DNA of 49,501 bases from an uncultured Saprospiraceae bacterium (lineage in GTDB: Bacteria > Bacteroidota > Bacteroidia > Chitinophagales > Saprospiraceae), in NCBI GenBank assembly GCA_938028705.1, contig CALIZI010000237.1:1-49501 (forward strand), given 5' to 3'. Positions 1-8,907 of this stretch are shown here, in pieces (the first letter of the stretch is position 1; the number at the start of each line of letters is the position of its first letter). A program made the position numbers and the translations under genes. Below the pieces are notes generated by a model, which ran no database searches, was not told the DNA's origin, and saw nothing but the letters and a program-made list of their open reading frames with translations.

Positions 1-84
1 GAAAGAAAATACCCCAGAAATAAAAGAATTCAACACTTAAATGGAAAATATGTAACGATGACTAATTATCGAAGAGCAATATGA
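1..84 (+). CDS. Possible 3' end of an upstream gene (partial)
   Basis: Frame 1 is open from the window edge to a TGA at 82-84 and could be the last 27 codons of a gene that begins outside the window. Frame 2 is also open from base 2 to a TAA at 38-40 and gives an equally plausible 12-residue tail. I cannot tell which frame is real, or whether either is. Confidence 0.2.
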   Translation, partial: ERKYPRNKRIQHLNGKYVTMTNYRRAI

Positions 85-140
85 TTATATATAAGAAATC
101 ATTTTAATCAAATGATGAAATTGCTTAAGGAAATGACATT

Positions 141-360
141 ATAACTTGACAATATTATATTTTAAAAATAAAAGTATGTTTGTGTTTAACATGGGATATT
201 TTTTCCGAATTTGGGCTAAAACTCGTCAGACATTTTCAAAATTCACCGATGATGTCATATTTTCTGGCAAAGTTTAAATGTCAGATGAGTTTTAGCCCAA
301 ATTCAAGAGCAAAATATCAATCATATTAAACAAAAACCGAACATGACATTGTCAAGTTAT
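141..360. mobile_element. MITE-like element, family 1, copy A
   Basis: The element is 220 bp and is bounded by a perfect 13-bp terminal inverted repeat, ATAACTTGACAAT at 141-153 and its complement at 348-360. Inside is a second, imperfect inverted repeat: AACTCGTCAGACATTTT near 221-238 faces its complement near 273-293, which ends in a GTTTTAGCCCAAAT stretch. It has no coding capacity. Related copies lie at 3462-3641 and about 20600-20760. It fills most of the 440-bp gap before the first complete gene. Confidence 0.6.
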
Positions 361-413
361 GATTTTTTTGATAAAACGAAAAAAATACCTTTTTCGTTGC
401 TCTTTTAAAATCT

Positions 414-421
414 TATCTTTG
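414..421 (+). promoter_or_regulatory. Bacteroidota -7 promoter element
   Basis: TATCTTTG matches the Bacteroidota -7 consensus TAnnTTTG exactly and lies 19 nt upstream of the ATG at 441. A convincing -33 TTTG at the expected distance is not obvious; the nearest TTG, at 397-399, is too close. Confidence 0.5.
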
Positions 422-440
422 ACGGAATTAATTTTTAATT

Positions 441-1523
441 ATGAATAAAAATATACTTATTTCGTGTTTTTTTAAAGTCCTGTACCTTATTATTTTGTTG
501 GGAATGAGTACGTGCAACTGTACCGCACAATTAATAGATTATTATCGTTGGTCGCAGGAAGAAAAAGAAAGTAAATCATTAGAACTTATCAATGAAGCAA
601 CTTATGTAGTTGAAGCTGAAGTAGAAGATTTTAAATATTTTTACAGCGACGATGAAAAGACACGTTATACTGACTTAACACTGAAGGTCAATCATTGGTA
701 CAAAGGTGAAGGAACAGACACTATTCATATTAGAAGAAAAATAAGCGTTGCCGGTAAGCATTCGTATGGAGAGACATCCGTTTCATACCCTCATCTCTCT
801 ATGAAGCAAACGTATATTTTGCTATTGAAGCGTGATACTTCCAATGGGAATTATACCTTTTTGAGACATGCTCAACATATAGTTGCCATATCTACGTATG
901 ATGACTACTATATGGTCGGATTTCATGGGCTATTCTTCGATAATGCAAAAGAATTTAATCAATTTATCTCACATGCTCACGATATGAAAATCCCTGTGTT
1001 ACCTATTGACAATCAACTGATTGGATATGACCATTTATCACAAGAAGAAAAGGAAATAAAATCTATCGAACTGATTAATAATGCAGAGTATTTGGTGGAA
1101 GGGAAACCCATAGAATATAAACGCTTTTATCGTTCGGGCGGAAGAACAGTTTACGCTGATTATACGATTGAAGTAAAGCATTGGTATAAAGGACATGGAG
1201 ATAAGAAAATTGATGTGATTGCTGAGAAAAATAATATAAAAGATAAAAAAAGTAATGCTGAATTAGAAATAATATTAACCGATAGTCAACATGTAAAACC
1301 ACCTATTGTAAAAGATACACATTACTTTATGTTGCTGAAAAAAAGTAAAATTGGTGAGAAATATGAATTTATAAACGAATATGATGTAGGATTTTACGGT
1401 TGGTATCCAACAAGCCTGATACAAGATTTTGACATTAGAGCTTTTTGTGACCTAAAATTTGAATCTATGGATGATTTTGAGACTTTTATCTCGAAGGCAG
1501 AAGGAATAAAACTGTCACGTTAA
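441..1523 (+). CDS. Secreted protein with a duplicated domain, function unknown
   Basis: This 360-residue protein starts with a signal peptide (basic start MNKN, hydrophobic stretch, probable cleavage around the CTAQ at residues 28-31). The mature part is two homologous halves of about 165 residues. Each opens with a QEEKE-x-KS-x-ELIN motif and continues with a conserved tyrosine/aspartate stretch and a VxHWYKG motif (about residues 84-90 and again near 245-250). The internal duplication is seen directly in the translation. I do not recognise a characterised family, although the HWYKG-type domain resembles uncharacterised exported Bacteroidota proteins. It has no T9SS tail or lipobox, so it may stay in the periplasm. 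It stands alone, with a TAnnTTTG promoter upstream and the DinB-like gene 45 bp downstream. Confidence 0.75.
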   Translation: MNKNILISCFFKVLYLIILLGMSTCNCTAQLIDYYRWSQEEKESKSLELINEATYVVEAEVEDFKYFYSDDEKTRYTDLTLKVNHWYKGEGTDTIHIRRKISVAGKHSYGETSVSYPHLSMKQTYILLLKRDTSNGNYTFLRHAQHIVAISTYDDYYMVGFHGLFFDNAKEFNQFISHAHDMKIPVLPIDNQLIGYDHLSQEEKEIKSIELINNAEYLVEGKPIEYKRFYRSGGRTVYADYTIEVKHWYKGHGDKKIDVIAEKNNIKDKKSNAELEIILTDSQHVKPPIVKDTHYFMLLKKSKIGEKYEFINEYDVGFYGWYPTSLIQDFDIRAFCDLKFESMDDFETFISKAEGIKLSR

Positions 1524-1568
1524 AAAAATCTTTCTCAGCTTGATTTATTAATTAAAAATAAAAAAAAT

Positions 1569-2027
1569 ATGAAATTCAGTTTCGACATCTTACGTGCCAC
1601 CCGCAATAATATCCTCAAAGACATCGAAGGTCTATCTTTAGAACAATGGAATGTTATCCCGACGGGTTTTCACAATAATATCGTCTGGAATATAGCGCAT
1701 TTGGTAGCTACGCAGCAGTTGTTGGTTTATGGACTATCGGGTACGTCCTTTGTGGTGGGGCAAGACCTCATTGATGCCTACCGGAAAGGTACAAAACCCG
1801 AACAACCCGCCACGCAAGACCAAGTGGAGGTCTATAAAAAACTATTCCTGACCACCATTGACCATACAGAACAGGATTACGACAACGGCATTTTCGGAAC
1901 ACAATTTAAGACCTACACCACGAGCTATAATATCACCCTGACCACCCTCGAAAATGCCATCGAATTTAATAATGTGCATGAAGGCGTGCATTACGGCATC
2001 ATTCGCGCATTGCGAAGGGCGGTATAG
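1569..2027 (+). CDS. DinB-like superfamily protein
   Basis: This 152-residue protein fits the DinB/YfiT four-helix-bundle superfamily. The N-terminal helix is followed by an N-I-A-H-L motif with His44, and the C-terminal helix carries HEGVH with His137 and His141. Together these give the three-histidine metal site typical of the family. Characterised relatives are metal-dependent thiol-handling enzymes or have unknown roles, so no substrate can be given. It has no signal peptide and should be cytoplasmic. The A-rich stretch directly before the ATG is a typical Bacteroidota initiation context. Downstream is a 210-bp gap rich in degenerate GAGT/ACGAGT repeats. Confidence 0.7.
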   Translation: MKFSFDILRATRNNILKDIEGLSLEQWNVIPTGFHNNIVWNIAHLVATQQLLVYGLSGTSFVVGQDLIDAYRKGTKPEQPATQDQVEVYKKLFLTTIDHTEQDYDNGIFGTQFKTYTTSYNITLTTLENAIEFNNVHEGVHYGIIRALRRAV

Positions 2028-2093
2028 CTCCTCACAACTTCTCTCACCAATTTCAAGGATTTCTTGGTTTTTTTCACTTAACTTTGGGCGCAT

Positions 2094-2235
2094 TTTTGAG
2101 TAAAGACTAGCGAGTGACAACTAAAGAGTAGCGAGTGTCGAGTAGCGAGTAAAGAGTCTCAAATTACGAGTTACGAATCACGAGTTACGAGTCTTAATTT
2201 ACGAATCCCCATCACTAATCACGAGTTACTAATTT
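2094..2235. repeat. Degenerate ACGAGT/GCGAGT low-complexity tract
   Basis: This intergenic stretch consists of short, imperfect direct repeats built on GCGAGT, then ACGAGTTACGA, then ACTAATCACGAGTTACTAA. A related motif occurs at 5638-5660, and a GAGT/ACTC tract lies at 24683-24752. Such tracts are probably slippage-derived; no gene is visible in it. Confidence 0.55.
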
Positions 2236-2236
2236 A

Positions 2237-3241
2237 ATGAAAATCATCATTCCAATGGCAGGGCGTGGTTCGCGTTTGCGCCCACACACCCTGACCGTTC
2301 CAAAACCACTTGTTCCCGTTGCGGGCAAACCCATTGTACAGCGTATTGTGGAAGACCTCGCGGCTGCCTTCGGCGAAAAAGTCGAAGAAGTTGCTTTTAT
2401 CATTGCGCCTGATTTTGGCGAAGCAGTAGAGACCCAACTCAAAACCACTGCTGCAGGCATTGGTGCCAAAGGCAGCGTGTATTATCAAACCCAACCACTT
2501 GGTACGGCACATGCCATTTTGTCTGCAAAAGACAGTCTATCAGGCAATTGCATCGTTGCATTTGCGGATACGCTGTTCGATATGCGCTTCAAATTGGATA
2601 CTGAAAAAGACGGCGTGATATGGGTGCAGCGTGTCAAAGACCCTTCTGCTTTTGGCGTGGTCGAACTGAATGGTGAGGGTTATATCGCCAATTTTGTAGA
2701 AAAACCCAAAGACTTTGTTTCCGATATGGCGATTATCGGAATTTACTATTTCCGCGACGGTGAGTACCTCAAAAACGAACTCCAATACCTACTCGACAAC
2801 GACATTAAAGACCGCGGCGAATACCAACTTACCGATGCCCTCGAAAACATGCGTGCCAAAGGCACAAAATTTTATCCGGGCGAAATAGAAGAGTGGCTCG
2901 ACTGCGGCAATAAAGACGCAGTGGTACACAGCAATCAGCGCATTTTGGAGTTGAATAAAGGCACGAATCTTGTTGATAGCACAGCAACTGTTACCAATTC
3001 GTCTATCGTGCAGCCTTGCTATATCGGTGCCAATGCGGTCATAGAAAATTCGGTCATCGGACCACACGTTTCTATCGGTCACGATACGGTCGTCAGGCAT
3101 TCCGTACTACGCAATACGGTCATTCAAAACCACAGCACAGTCGAAAATGCCGTATTAGATAATTCAATGCTTGGTAATCACGTTGACTATTCGCCCAAAA
3201 AATCCGAAATTAGCATCGGAGATTATACGGGTATTAGTTGA
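2237..3241 (+). CDS. Sugar-phosphate nucleotidyltransferase with left-handed beta-helix tail
   Basis: This 334-residue protein has the nucleotidyltransferase fold of glucose-1-phosphate thymidylyl/uridylyltransferases. Residues 9-16 (GRGSRLRP) and 22-27 (PKPLVP) form the nucleotide-binding signature. A FADTLFD stretch near residue 110 matches the metal-binding region, and VEKP near 154 is also conserved. Residues from about 240 onward contain hexapeptide-like repeats (for example AVIENSVIGPHVSIG), as in bifunctional sugar nucleotidyltransferases. It should make an NDP-sugar for surface polysaccharide or cell-wall synthesis; the exact sugar cannot be read. In many Bacteroidota this gene precedes the TPR and DUF4292 genes, as it does here, although 650 bp of repeats now separate them. 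Confidence 0.85.
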   Translation: MKIIIPMAGRGSRLRPHTLTVPKPLVPVAGKPIVQRIVEDLAAAFGEKVEEVAFIIAPDFGEAVETQLKTTAAGIGAKGSVYYQTQPLGTAHAILSAKDSLSGNCIVAFADTLFDMRFKLDTEKDGVIWVQRVKDPSAFGVVELNGEGYIANFVEKPKDFVSDMAIIGIYYFRDGEYLKNELQYLLDNDIKDRGEYQLTDALENMRAKGTKFYPGEIEEWLDCGNKDAVVHSNQRILELNKGTNLVDSTATVTNSSIVQPCYIGANAVIENSVIGPHVSIGHDTVVRHSVLRNTVIQNHSTVENAVLDNSMLGNHVDYSPKKSEISIGDYTGIS

Positions 3242-3269
3242 TTGGTTTATTCGTTAATCAGTTGAACTT

Positions 3270-3457
3270 TTAGACTTTGGACAGAGGAAATTGGGGAATT
3301 GGGAAATTCGGTAAAACCCTCGTTTTTAAATTCTCACAAAAGATAATTAATTACATATTTTATTTTGTTAATAAAATTCATTCAATTGATTATCAATGAG
3401 TTACAATTTTAAACCTAATTTCCCAGTTACCTAATTCCCATTTTGTCCAAAGTCCAA
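3270..3457. mobile_element. MITE-like element, family 2, copy 1, with 8-bp target duplication
   Basis: The terminal repeats are TTAGACTTTGGACA at 3270-3283 and TGTCCAAAGTCCAA at 3444-3457 (two mismatches). The octamer TTGAACTT directly abuts both ends (3262-3269 and 3458-3465), as expected for a target-site duplication. Subterminal sequence matches the copy at 17217-17538 in opposite orientation. There is no open reading frame, so any transposase would act in trans. Confidence 0.7.
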
Positions 3458-3461
3458 TTGA

Positions 3462-3641
3462 ACTTGACAGTGTTAAATTTAAAAAAAATAAGAATGCGTC
3501 TTTGTTTGAAATAATAAATCTGCGCTGAATTTGACCTAAAACTTGTCAGACATTTTCAAAATGTCAGACAAGTTTTAGGTCAAATTCAGAACGAAGTACC
3601 TTATTTATATTCAATAAAAATTCAATTTAACATTGTCAAGT
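3462..3641. mobile_element. MITE-like element, family 1, copy B
   Basis: This 180-bp element begins ACTTGACAGTGTTAAATT and ends with the near-complement AATTTAACATTGTCAAGT. Its centre (3525-3589) is a perfect palindrome around GACATTTTCAAAATGTC. The right arm matches the left arm of the copy at about 20600 in reverse orientation over roughly 70 bp. Confidence 0.65.
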
Positions 3642-3888
3642 AAATAGGTAATTAGTAGATTTTTAGTAATTGAAAAATTTATAAATAAATTTATTTTTAA
3701 TATAAAAATATTTTTAATTGAAATTTAGTGATTTATAAAATTTATTTTTTACAAAAAACTAAGTATAAAATTTTTTATTATTAAAAAAATATTAATTATT
3801 TTTTCAACCGATAAACCAATTCCCCAATTTTCCGTTCAACTAATGACCTGTTCAACTGATTCACCAATCCCCAACCATTTTAAAAAAA

Positions 3889-5604
3889 ATGATGTATAAA
3901 AATTACTTCCTTGTTTTATTGTTAATGATGTGCTTTTGCAGTGTGGATGTAGAGGCACAGCGTAAGCGTCCGAGTGCTAAAGAATTGGATGCACAGGCAA
4001 TCTTTATTGATGCCAATAAATCTAAAATGGTGGGCAATTTTGATTTGGCGATGGACCGCTTTGAGCAGGTGTTGAACAAAGACAAAAAAAACCATGCGGC
4101 GATGTATGAATTGGCAAAGCTCTACGCGCTCAAAAAGAACGACGAAAAAGCCATGCGATATATCAAATCTGCGCTCAACCTTGCGCCCGGCAATACTTGG
4201 TACAATTCTATGCTTGCCGATATTTTGGTACATCAAAGCGATTATGAAGGCGCATCAAAAGTCTATAACCAACTCATCAAAAATGACCCCGAAAATGATG
4301 ACCTGTATTTTGAACAGGCTTACCTTTTTGCGAAGGGCGACAGACCGGAGGAAGCTATCAGAATTTATAATATGTTGGAAGGTAGGATTGGAGTTAATCC
4401 CGAAATTTCCAAGCAAAAATATGACCTCTATATGCGTGCCGACCAACCCAAAAAGGGATTGGAAGAACTCCAAAAATTGACCAATACGCATTCCAAAAAT
4501 CCGGCATATTTGCTTTTGCTTGCACAGCATCATGAGCGTATGGGGGCAAAGGAAAAAGCCTCGAAAGTATATAAAAAAATACTCACCATAGATACTGAAA
4601 ATCCTAATGCGACTCTTGCCCTTGCCGAACTCTATCAAGACCAAGGCGAGACGGTAAAATACCTGCGCTCCATGAGTGGTGTGTTTAGCAACCCGAAAGT
4701 GGATATTGACTTGAAAATCAAGGAGATAGTACCTTATATCAAAGAGGTTTCGGAGAGCAAAGACCAAGCCTTGCGAATGGAAGCCATCAAACTGACCGAA
4801 CTCCTCACACAGACGCATCCCGACGAAGCCAAAGCCTTTTCGGTACATGGTGATATGCTCAATTATTGCGACAAACCCATTGAAGCCCTCAAGCAATACG
4901 AGCAAGCCGTAGCCCTTGAAAGTAATGCTTTTGTGGTGTGGGAGCAGATATTTTTTATCAATTCTGCCCTCAATCAGCCCGAAGCCCTGTTAAAAAATAC
5001 AGAGGATGCCCTCGAACTTTTCCCCAATCAACCTGCAGTACATTTCTTCAATGGCTTGTCACTTGGTCAACTCAAACGCCACCGCGAAGCCCTTGTTTCG
5101 CTTGAAGAAGCCCTCCTGATGGTGGGTAGAAATAAATCCTTAAAAGAGCAGATTTTGATACAGATGGGAGTCAATTTCGGACATCTTGGCAAACACGAAA
5201 AATCTGACGGGGCATTTGAAGAAGCCCTTAGCCTTAATGATAAAAGCCCGCTTGCACTCAACAATTACGCCTACCACCTTGCCTTGCGCGGCGAAGACAT
5301 CAAACGCGCTGAAGAAATGGTACAACAAGCTCTCAAAGAATTGCCCGACGACCCTTCGATTCAAGATACTTACGGTTGGATTTTGTATAAAAAGAAAAAG
5401 TATAAAGACGCTGAAAAATGGATTAAAAAAGCCATTGATAATGGCGCAGCGAACAACCCGCTAGTACTCGAAAATTATGGTAATGTAATGTACCAACTCA
5501 ATGACATCGAACAGGCACTTCAATATTGGGAATTGGCAAGAAAGAAAGGCGCCAACTCAGAATTGTTGGACAAAAAAATCAGTGACAGGAAGTTGTATGA
5601 GTAA
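3889..5604 (+). CDS. Exported tetratricopeptide repeat protein
   Basis: This 571-residue protein has an N-terminal signal peptide (hydrophobic residues 6-18, VEAQ cleavage region near residue 24). The rest is about ten TPR-type helix pairs, with recognisable A-x-Y/N-L-A, LALAP and YGWILYKKKKY elements. Typical signature positions occur at residues 71-105, 107-140, 330-365 and 455-560. It should be a periplasmic or envelope scaffold. In many Bacteroidota this TPR gene sits directly before a DUF4292 lipoprotein and an EnvC-type hydrolase activator, which hints at a cell-wall or envelope role; that is inference. ATG ATG occurs at the start, so initiation may be at 3889 or 3892. The DUF4292 gene follows after 54 bp, probably in the same operon. 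Confidence 0.85.
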   Translation: MMYKNYFLVLLLMMCFCSVDVEAQRKRPSAKELDAQAIFIDANKSKMVGNFDLAMDRFEQVLNKDKKNHAAMYELAKLYALKKNDEKAMRYIKSALNLAPGNTWYNSMLADILVHQSDYEGASKVYNQLIKNDPENDDLYFEQAYLFAKGDRPEEAIRIYNMLEGRIGVNPEISKQKYDLYMRADQPKKGLEELQKLTNTHSKNPAYLLLLAQHHERMGAKEKASKVYKKILTIDTENPNATLALAELYQDQGETVKYLRSMSGVFSNPKVDIDLKIKEIVPYIKEVSESKDQALRMEAIKLTELLTQTHPDEAKAFSVHGDMLNYCDKPIEALKQYEQAVALESNAFVVWEQIFFINSALNQPEALLKNTEDALELFPNQPAVHFFNGLSLGQLKRHREALVSLEEALLMVGRNKSLKEQILIQMGVNFGHLGKHEKSDGAFEEALSLNDKSPLALNNYAYHLALRGEDIKRAEEMVQQALKELPDDPSIQDTYGWILYKKKKYKDAEKWIKKAIDNGAANNPLVLENYGNVMYQLNDIEQALQYWELARKKGANSELLDKKISDRKLYE

Positions 5605-5658
5605 CTAGAGTGTTGTTGTGTTGACGTATCGAACTAATTTACGAGTTATTAATCACTA

Positions 5659-6465
5659 ATGATTATCAAAATGATTTACTGTAAAAAAACACTGATATTT
5701 AGCTTTGCTTCTATCTTGATAATGGCATTGCTGTTTTCTGCTTGTAAAGCTAAAAAAGAAGTTTCGACTACGACTACTACTAATACGGTTGAGCGTAACT
5801 CCACTGCCTTTCTTGTAGAGCAAATTAACAAGCACAAAATTGATGCAGAATGGTTGAGTGCCAAAGCGAGAATTGTTCCTGATGGTTTTGGTATTGGTGT
5901 GTCTTTGAGTGCGAATATACGTGTACACAAAGACGAAGCCATCTGGATGAATGTCAGTAAAATAGGATTGGAAGCAGGTCGCGCATTGATTCGTCCCGAT
6001 TCGGTGTTTATCATTGACCGCTTGAATGGAATGTATTACGAGCGTCCGATTTCTTACGTCGAATCTGAATTTAATCTGCCTGCCGATTTTACGCTTTTAC
6101 AAGAAATGATATTGGGTAATGCCGTCCTTTTGGATGAAAAAAATATCAAGTCCAAAAAACTCACAGACCGCCACATTCTCTCCGGCACCAATGCCGATTA
6201 TCAGACCGAATATAGGTTGGGCAATGTCTCTTATCAGCTCGAAGAAATGTCGGTCAATGACGAAACCAACCAACGTAATTTCTTCATTGATTTTGACGAA
6301 TACAAAACTATTGACGATAATATCAACTTCTCGCATCGCCGCCATATCGAACTCAATAGCGAAGAAACAGGTGCGGGTACGATACTTATCAATTTCTCAA
6401 AAGTAGAAATCAACGTACCTAAGTCTATGCCTTTTAGTGTTTCTCCCCGTTATGAAAGAGGGTAA
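5659..6465 (+). CDS. DUF4292 family lipoprotein
   Basis: This 268-residue protein has a lipoprotein signal peptide ending in the lipobox LLFSAC, so it should be lipid-anchored at Cys29. The mature part has the pattern of the DUF4292 family: short beta strands with WLSAKARI near residue 64, IWMNVSKIGLEAGRALI near 95-112 and the DSVFIIDRLNGMYY segment. The fold is expected to resemble LolA/LolB-like lipoprotein carriers, but this is a family expectation, not something the sequence proves. A second ATG at 5671 is an alternative start. The usual downstream partner, an EnvC-type murein hydrolase activator, is missing: a convergent anti-sigma gene ends 18 bp downstream. Confidence 0.8.
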   Translation: MIIKMIYCKKTLIFSFASILIMALLFSACKAKKEVSTTTTTNTVERNSTAFLVEQINKHKIDAEWLSAKARIVPDGFGIGVSLSANIRVHKDEAIWMNVSKIGLEAGRALIRPDSVFIIDRLNGMYYERPISYVESEFNLPADFTLLQEMILGNAVLLDEKNIKSKKLTDRHILSGTNADYQTEYRLGNVSYQLEEMSVNDETNQRNFFIDFDEYKTIDDNINFSHRRHIELNSEETGAGTILINFSKVEINVPKSMPFSVSPRYERG

Positions 6466-6483
6466 AAGGGCAGCACACTTTTC

Positions 6484-7149
6484 CTATTCCATTTTCTCAA
6501 TAATTGCCTGAACTTCCTCGTAGAGCGTACCGTCATCTTCTTGCCTGATACTTTTGAGGACTTGGAGGGCATCGGCTTTTTTACCTTGTCGGTAGAGGGC
6601 ATCGGCTTTCAAAAATAAGGCGGCAGAGCGTTGTGCGGGATATTTTTCAATGACTTGGTCAAATGATATTATGGCAGTTGGAAAATCTTTTTCCTCGAAA
6701 TCATTTATGCCTTTCAGTAAAGTTGTTTTTTCCGGTTCATTAGGATTATTACCTCCCATAGTGGTGCTTTGATAGTGTTCAGTAAGTGCAATGGATTTGC
6801 TTTTCAAGGGATTGGAAAAGGATGTTGTAATGAAATAAATTGCAGGAATCAACAGAAGCATCGCTGCAAGAGGTAACAACTTGCGCCACATCGGTATAAC
6901 GGGCGGAAGTGGCTTTACCCTAGGAGGTTTTTGCTCTGCCTTGACTCCTTCTACAAGAGCTTCCACTCGTGCTTTTCCCTCCTGAGAACGAGCCGATTGA
7001 CCATGTTGAATGCCTACTATGGCAAGTTGGTGCAGTTCTATCTCTTGGGCAAGTTCGGGGTCGGTTTTGGCTTGAGCTTCAAAGGCAACCTCTTCTTGCG
7101 AAGTCATTTCGCCGTCCAAATATTTATCTATTATTTCTGTGTATTTCAT
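6484..7149 (-). CDS. Anti-sigma factor-like membrane protein
   Basis: This 221-residue protein begins with a short acidic region typical of anti-sigma factors (YLDGEMTSQEEVAFEAQ, residues 10-26). A single transmembrane helix covers about residues 91-110, and the exported part has a TPR-like helical C-terminus (residues 150-215, with ALFLKADALYRQGKKADAL). It should hold the adjacent sigma factor at the inner membrane and release it on an envelope signal. The gene starts 2 nt after the sigma factor stop codon, which indicates translational coupling. The signal and the proteolytic release pathway cannot be read from the sequence. Confidence 0.8.
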   Translation of the reverse strand: MKYTEIIDKYLDGEMTSQEEVAFEAQAKTDPELAQEIELHQLAIVGIQHGQSARSQEGKARVEALVEGVKAEQKPPRVKPLPPVIPMWRKLLPLAAMLLLIPAIYFITTSFSNPLKSKSIALTEHYQSTTMGGNNPNEPEKTTLLKGINDFEEKDFPTAIISFDQVIEKYPAQRSAALFLKADALYRQGKKADALQVLKSIRQEDDGTLYEEVQAIIEKME

Positions 7150-7151
7150 GA

Positions 7152-7751
7152 TTAATCCTCTTGTAAAAGTCCTCTAAGATAATCTTTTAAGTTTGGGTTG
7201 TCTTTAATGAGTTGTTTGAGTTTGCTCATACATCCGGCACTGTTGTTTTTGGTCGTACCGTGTGTCCACCCGACTTCTTTTGCGATTTCTTCAAGTTGCA
7301 TACCTTCATAATAACGCATGATGAGTACCTTTTCACAAGTTTCACCGAGTTTTTCACGAATAAATTGACTGAGTTTCTCCCATTTTTTATCGGGAGATGG
7401 CTTGTCTGTTGTTGCAATTTCGTTTTCGTGCGCCTTTGTTATTTCAACTAATCGCTTCATTTTTATTTTTCTTATCTCATTTTTAATCTTCCCGTCTATT
7501 AATGTATAGAGGTATTTCTCCAATGAATTTTTACCTCTCCATTCAAATTTATCCGCTCTGATTTTTTCTAAAAGTGTTTGGATACTCTCAATGAAGATTT
7601 CATGTTTTTTTTCATCATTAAAATAATGCTGCATTTGCCTGCCATGCTTCTGCATCAGGTACGCTTTATCTTGAATGAGCATCCTCATTCCTTCATTTTC
7701 CTTGTCATAATTGCCGGAACTTAGCAGTTCGTAGATTTTTTGTTCGTTCAT
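7152..7751 (-). CDS. RNA polymerase sigma-70 family (ECF-type) sigma factor
   Basis: I chose the ATG at 7751, giving 199 residues; an upstream ATG at 7814 would add 21 residues that look non-conserved. The protein has a region-2-like segment (about residues 60-110, with FEWRGKNSLEKYLYTLIDGKI) and a C-terminal region-4 helix-turn-helix (residues 143-190, with VLIMRYYEGMQLEEIAKEVG followed by a second helix). This matches the extracytoplasmic-function sigma factors common in Bacteroidota. The anti-sigma gene follows immediately. The pair is divergent from two leader-sharing lipoprotein genes at 8069 and 8969, which are candidate targets, although no promoter match was established. A TATCTTAG box on minus near 7802-7809 could be its promoter. 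Confidence 0.85.
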   Translation of the reverse strand: MNEQKIYELLSSGNYDKENEGMRMLIQDKAYLMQKHGRQMQHYFNDEKKHEIFIESIQTLLEKIRADKFEWRGKNSLEKYLYTLIDGKIKNEIRKIKMKRLVEITKAHENEIATTDKPSPDKKWEKLSQFIREKLGETCEKVLIMRYYEGMQLEEIAKEVGWTHGTTKNNSAGCMSKLKQLIKDNPNLKDYLRGLLQED

Positions 7752-8068
7752 AATGAGTGATGTGATTGTATATATATGTTTGAGCAGCGGTTTTAAGTCA
7801 TCTAAGATACGCATTTTTATTTGATGTATGATTTTTTTGAAAAAAAATGAACCGAGACATGACTTTTTTGAAAAGGCTAAACATATTTATGTAACCGCGA
7901 CAAAAACAATGATTAATTAAACAAGGAATGAACGAATACAACATTGACCAATTCGCTTCAAGGTACAAAGAGCGCACATTTTATTTACTCAAAATTCGTA
8001 CAAAGTAAAGTTGATAAATCAAAGACGTATTCAATCATTATTTTTTAAACAAATTTAAAACACTGATT

Positions 8069-8860
8069 ATGAAATTTTTAAAATTAGGATTTTTTAGCCT
8101 CTTAGCGATACTCGCCGTTTCGGTCTTTTTGACTTCTTGTGAGCAGGAGGTAGTAGAAAATATACCAAACTTAGAAGAAGAGATTGGTAACAACCAAATA
8201 CCGGAAGGGCGTTTTGTAGCCGAATTAAATTTGCAAGATGAAAGTAGTTTAGAAGATATCGCATTGATATCTGTATCAACTAACAATGAGGAAATTTATG
8301 CACAATTTATTGCAGCCAATTTCAAAGCTAAATTGACTACTTCAAATGATTTGGAAAAATTAGCAGCGGAAAATGTAGAAGACATTGATGTTAGAAGTGA
8401 ACAGGATGAGTCTTTACTAAATACTGATGAGCATTTCTTCACAGTAAAAATTCTTGAGGAGTATGTAGGTGAAGATAAACCTGTACAATATACTTTTGGA
8501 GATGAGCTATTAGCTGTAGTAAAAAAATACAAAGCTAAAACTTTCTTTCAAGTGTCTTCCGAAGAGGGCGATGCTTTAAATAGCCGATATTCTGTGTTCA
8601 GAAATGCTTTTACAGCCTATGGAGATGGAGGGAATATTAGAACCAAGCTTAGAATAGGGATAGACTATTGTGGCAGCTATTCCTCTTACGATGATAGTTT
8701 TCATAATACCAACACGGGCTTTTATAATTACTATACTTTTAAAACTTGCAAATGGCCTTGGAATACTAGTGCAAAAAAGAGATATACAACTTTTACGGTA
8801 ACGCAAGATGTATTGAGAAGATACTCAAGATGGAATACGGACTCATGTAAAAAATGTTAA
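8069..8860 (+). CDS. Lipoprotein with conserved leader and cysteine-containing C-terminus
   Basis: This 263-residue protein has a lipoprotein signal peptide ending in the lipobox LTSC (Cys24). An acidic linker (residues 25-45) follows, then a helical/beta middle part without recognisable domain. The last 60 residues are rich in Tyr, Ser and Thr with four cysteines (CGSYSS, FKTCKW, TDSCKKC). The signal peptide and about 22 nt of the 5' flank are nearly identical to those of the next gene at 8969, but the mature parts do not align. This suggests a shared expression and export leader on different cargoes. The function is unknown. Confidence 0.7.
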   Translation: MKFLKLGFFSLLAILAVSVFLTSCEQEVVENIPNLEEEIGNNQIPEGRFVAELNLQDESSLEDIALISVSTNNEEIYAQFIAANFKAKLTTSNDLEKLAAENVEDIDVRSEQDESLLNTDEHFFTVKILEEYVGEDKPVQYTFGDELLAVVKKYKAKTFFQVSSEEGDALNSRYSVFRNAFTAYGDGGNIRTKLRIGIDYCGSYSSYDDSFHNTNTGFYNYYTFKTCKWPWNTSAKKRYTTFTVTQDVLRRYSRWNTDSCKKC

Positions 8861-8907
8861 TTATCTTCTAAACGATATTTCGATACGATTTTAGCTTAAA
8901 AATACAG

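Larger units (their letters stand above)
3241..3869. repeat. Nest of inverted-repeat elements between two genes
   Basis: The 647-bp gap contains no gene. The outermost pair is ATTGGT..AATCAGTTGAAC at 3241-3267, facing its complement at 3850-3868. Inside lie a family-2 MITE (3270-3457) and directly beside it a family-1 MITE (3462-3641), followed by a very AT-rich stretch (3650-3800). The arrangement suggests repeated insertion at one site. Confidence 0.6.

Noticed and set aside
4255-4905. 216-codon open frame on minus inside the TPR gene
   Set aside because: It lies wholly inside a well-supported gene with signal peptide and TPR pattern; its translation is rich in Phe/Ile/Cys and has no start context or domain. 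It is a shadow frame.
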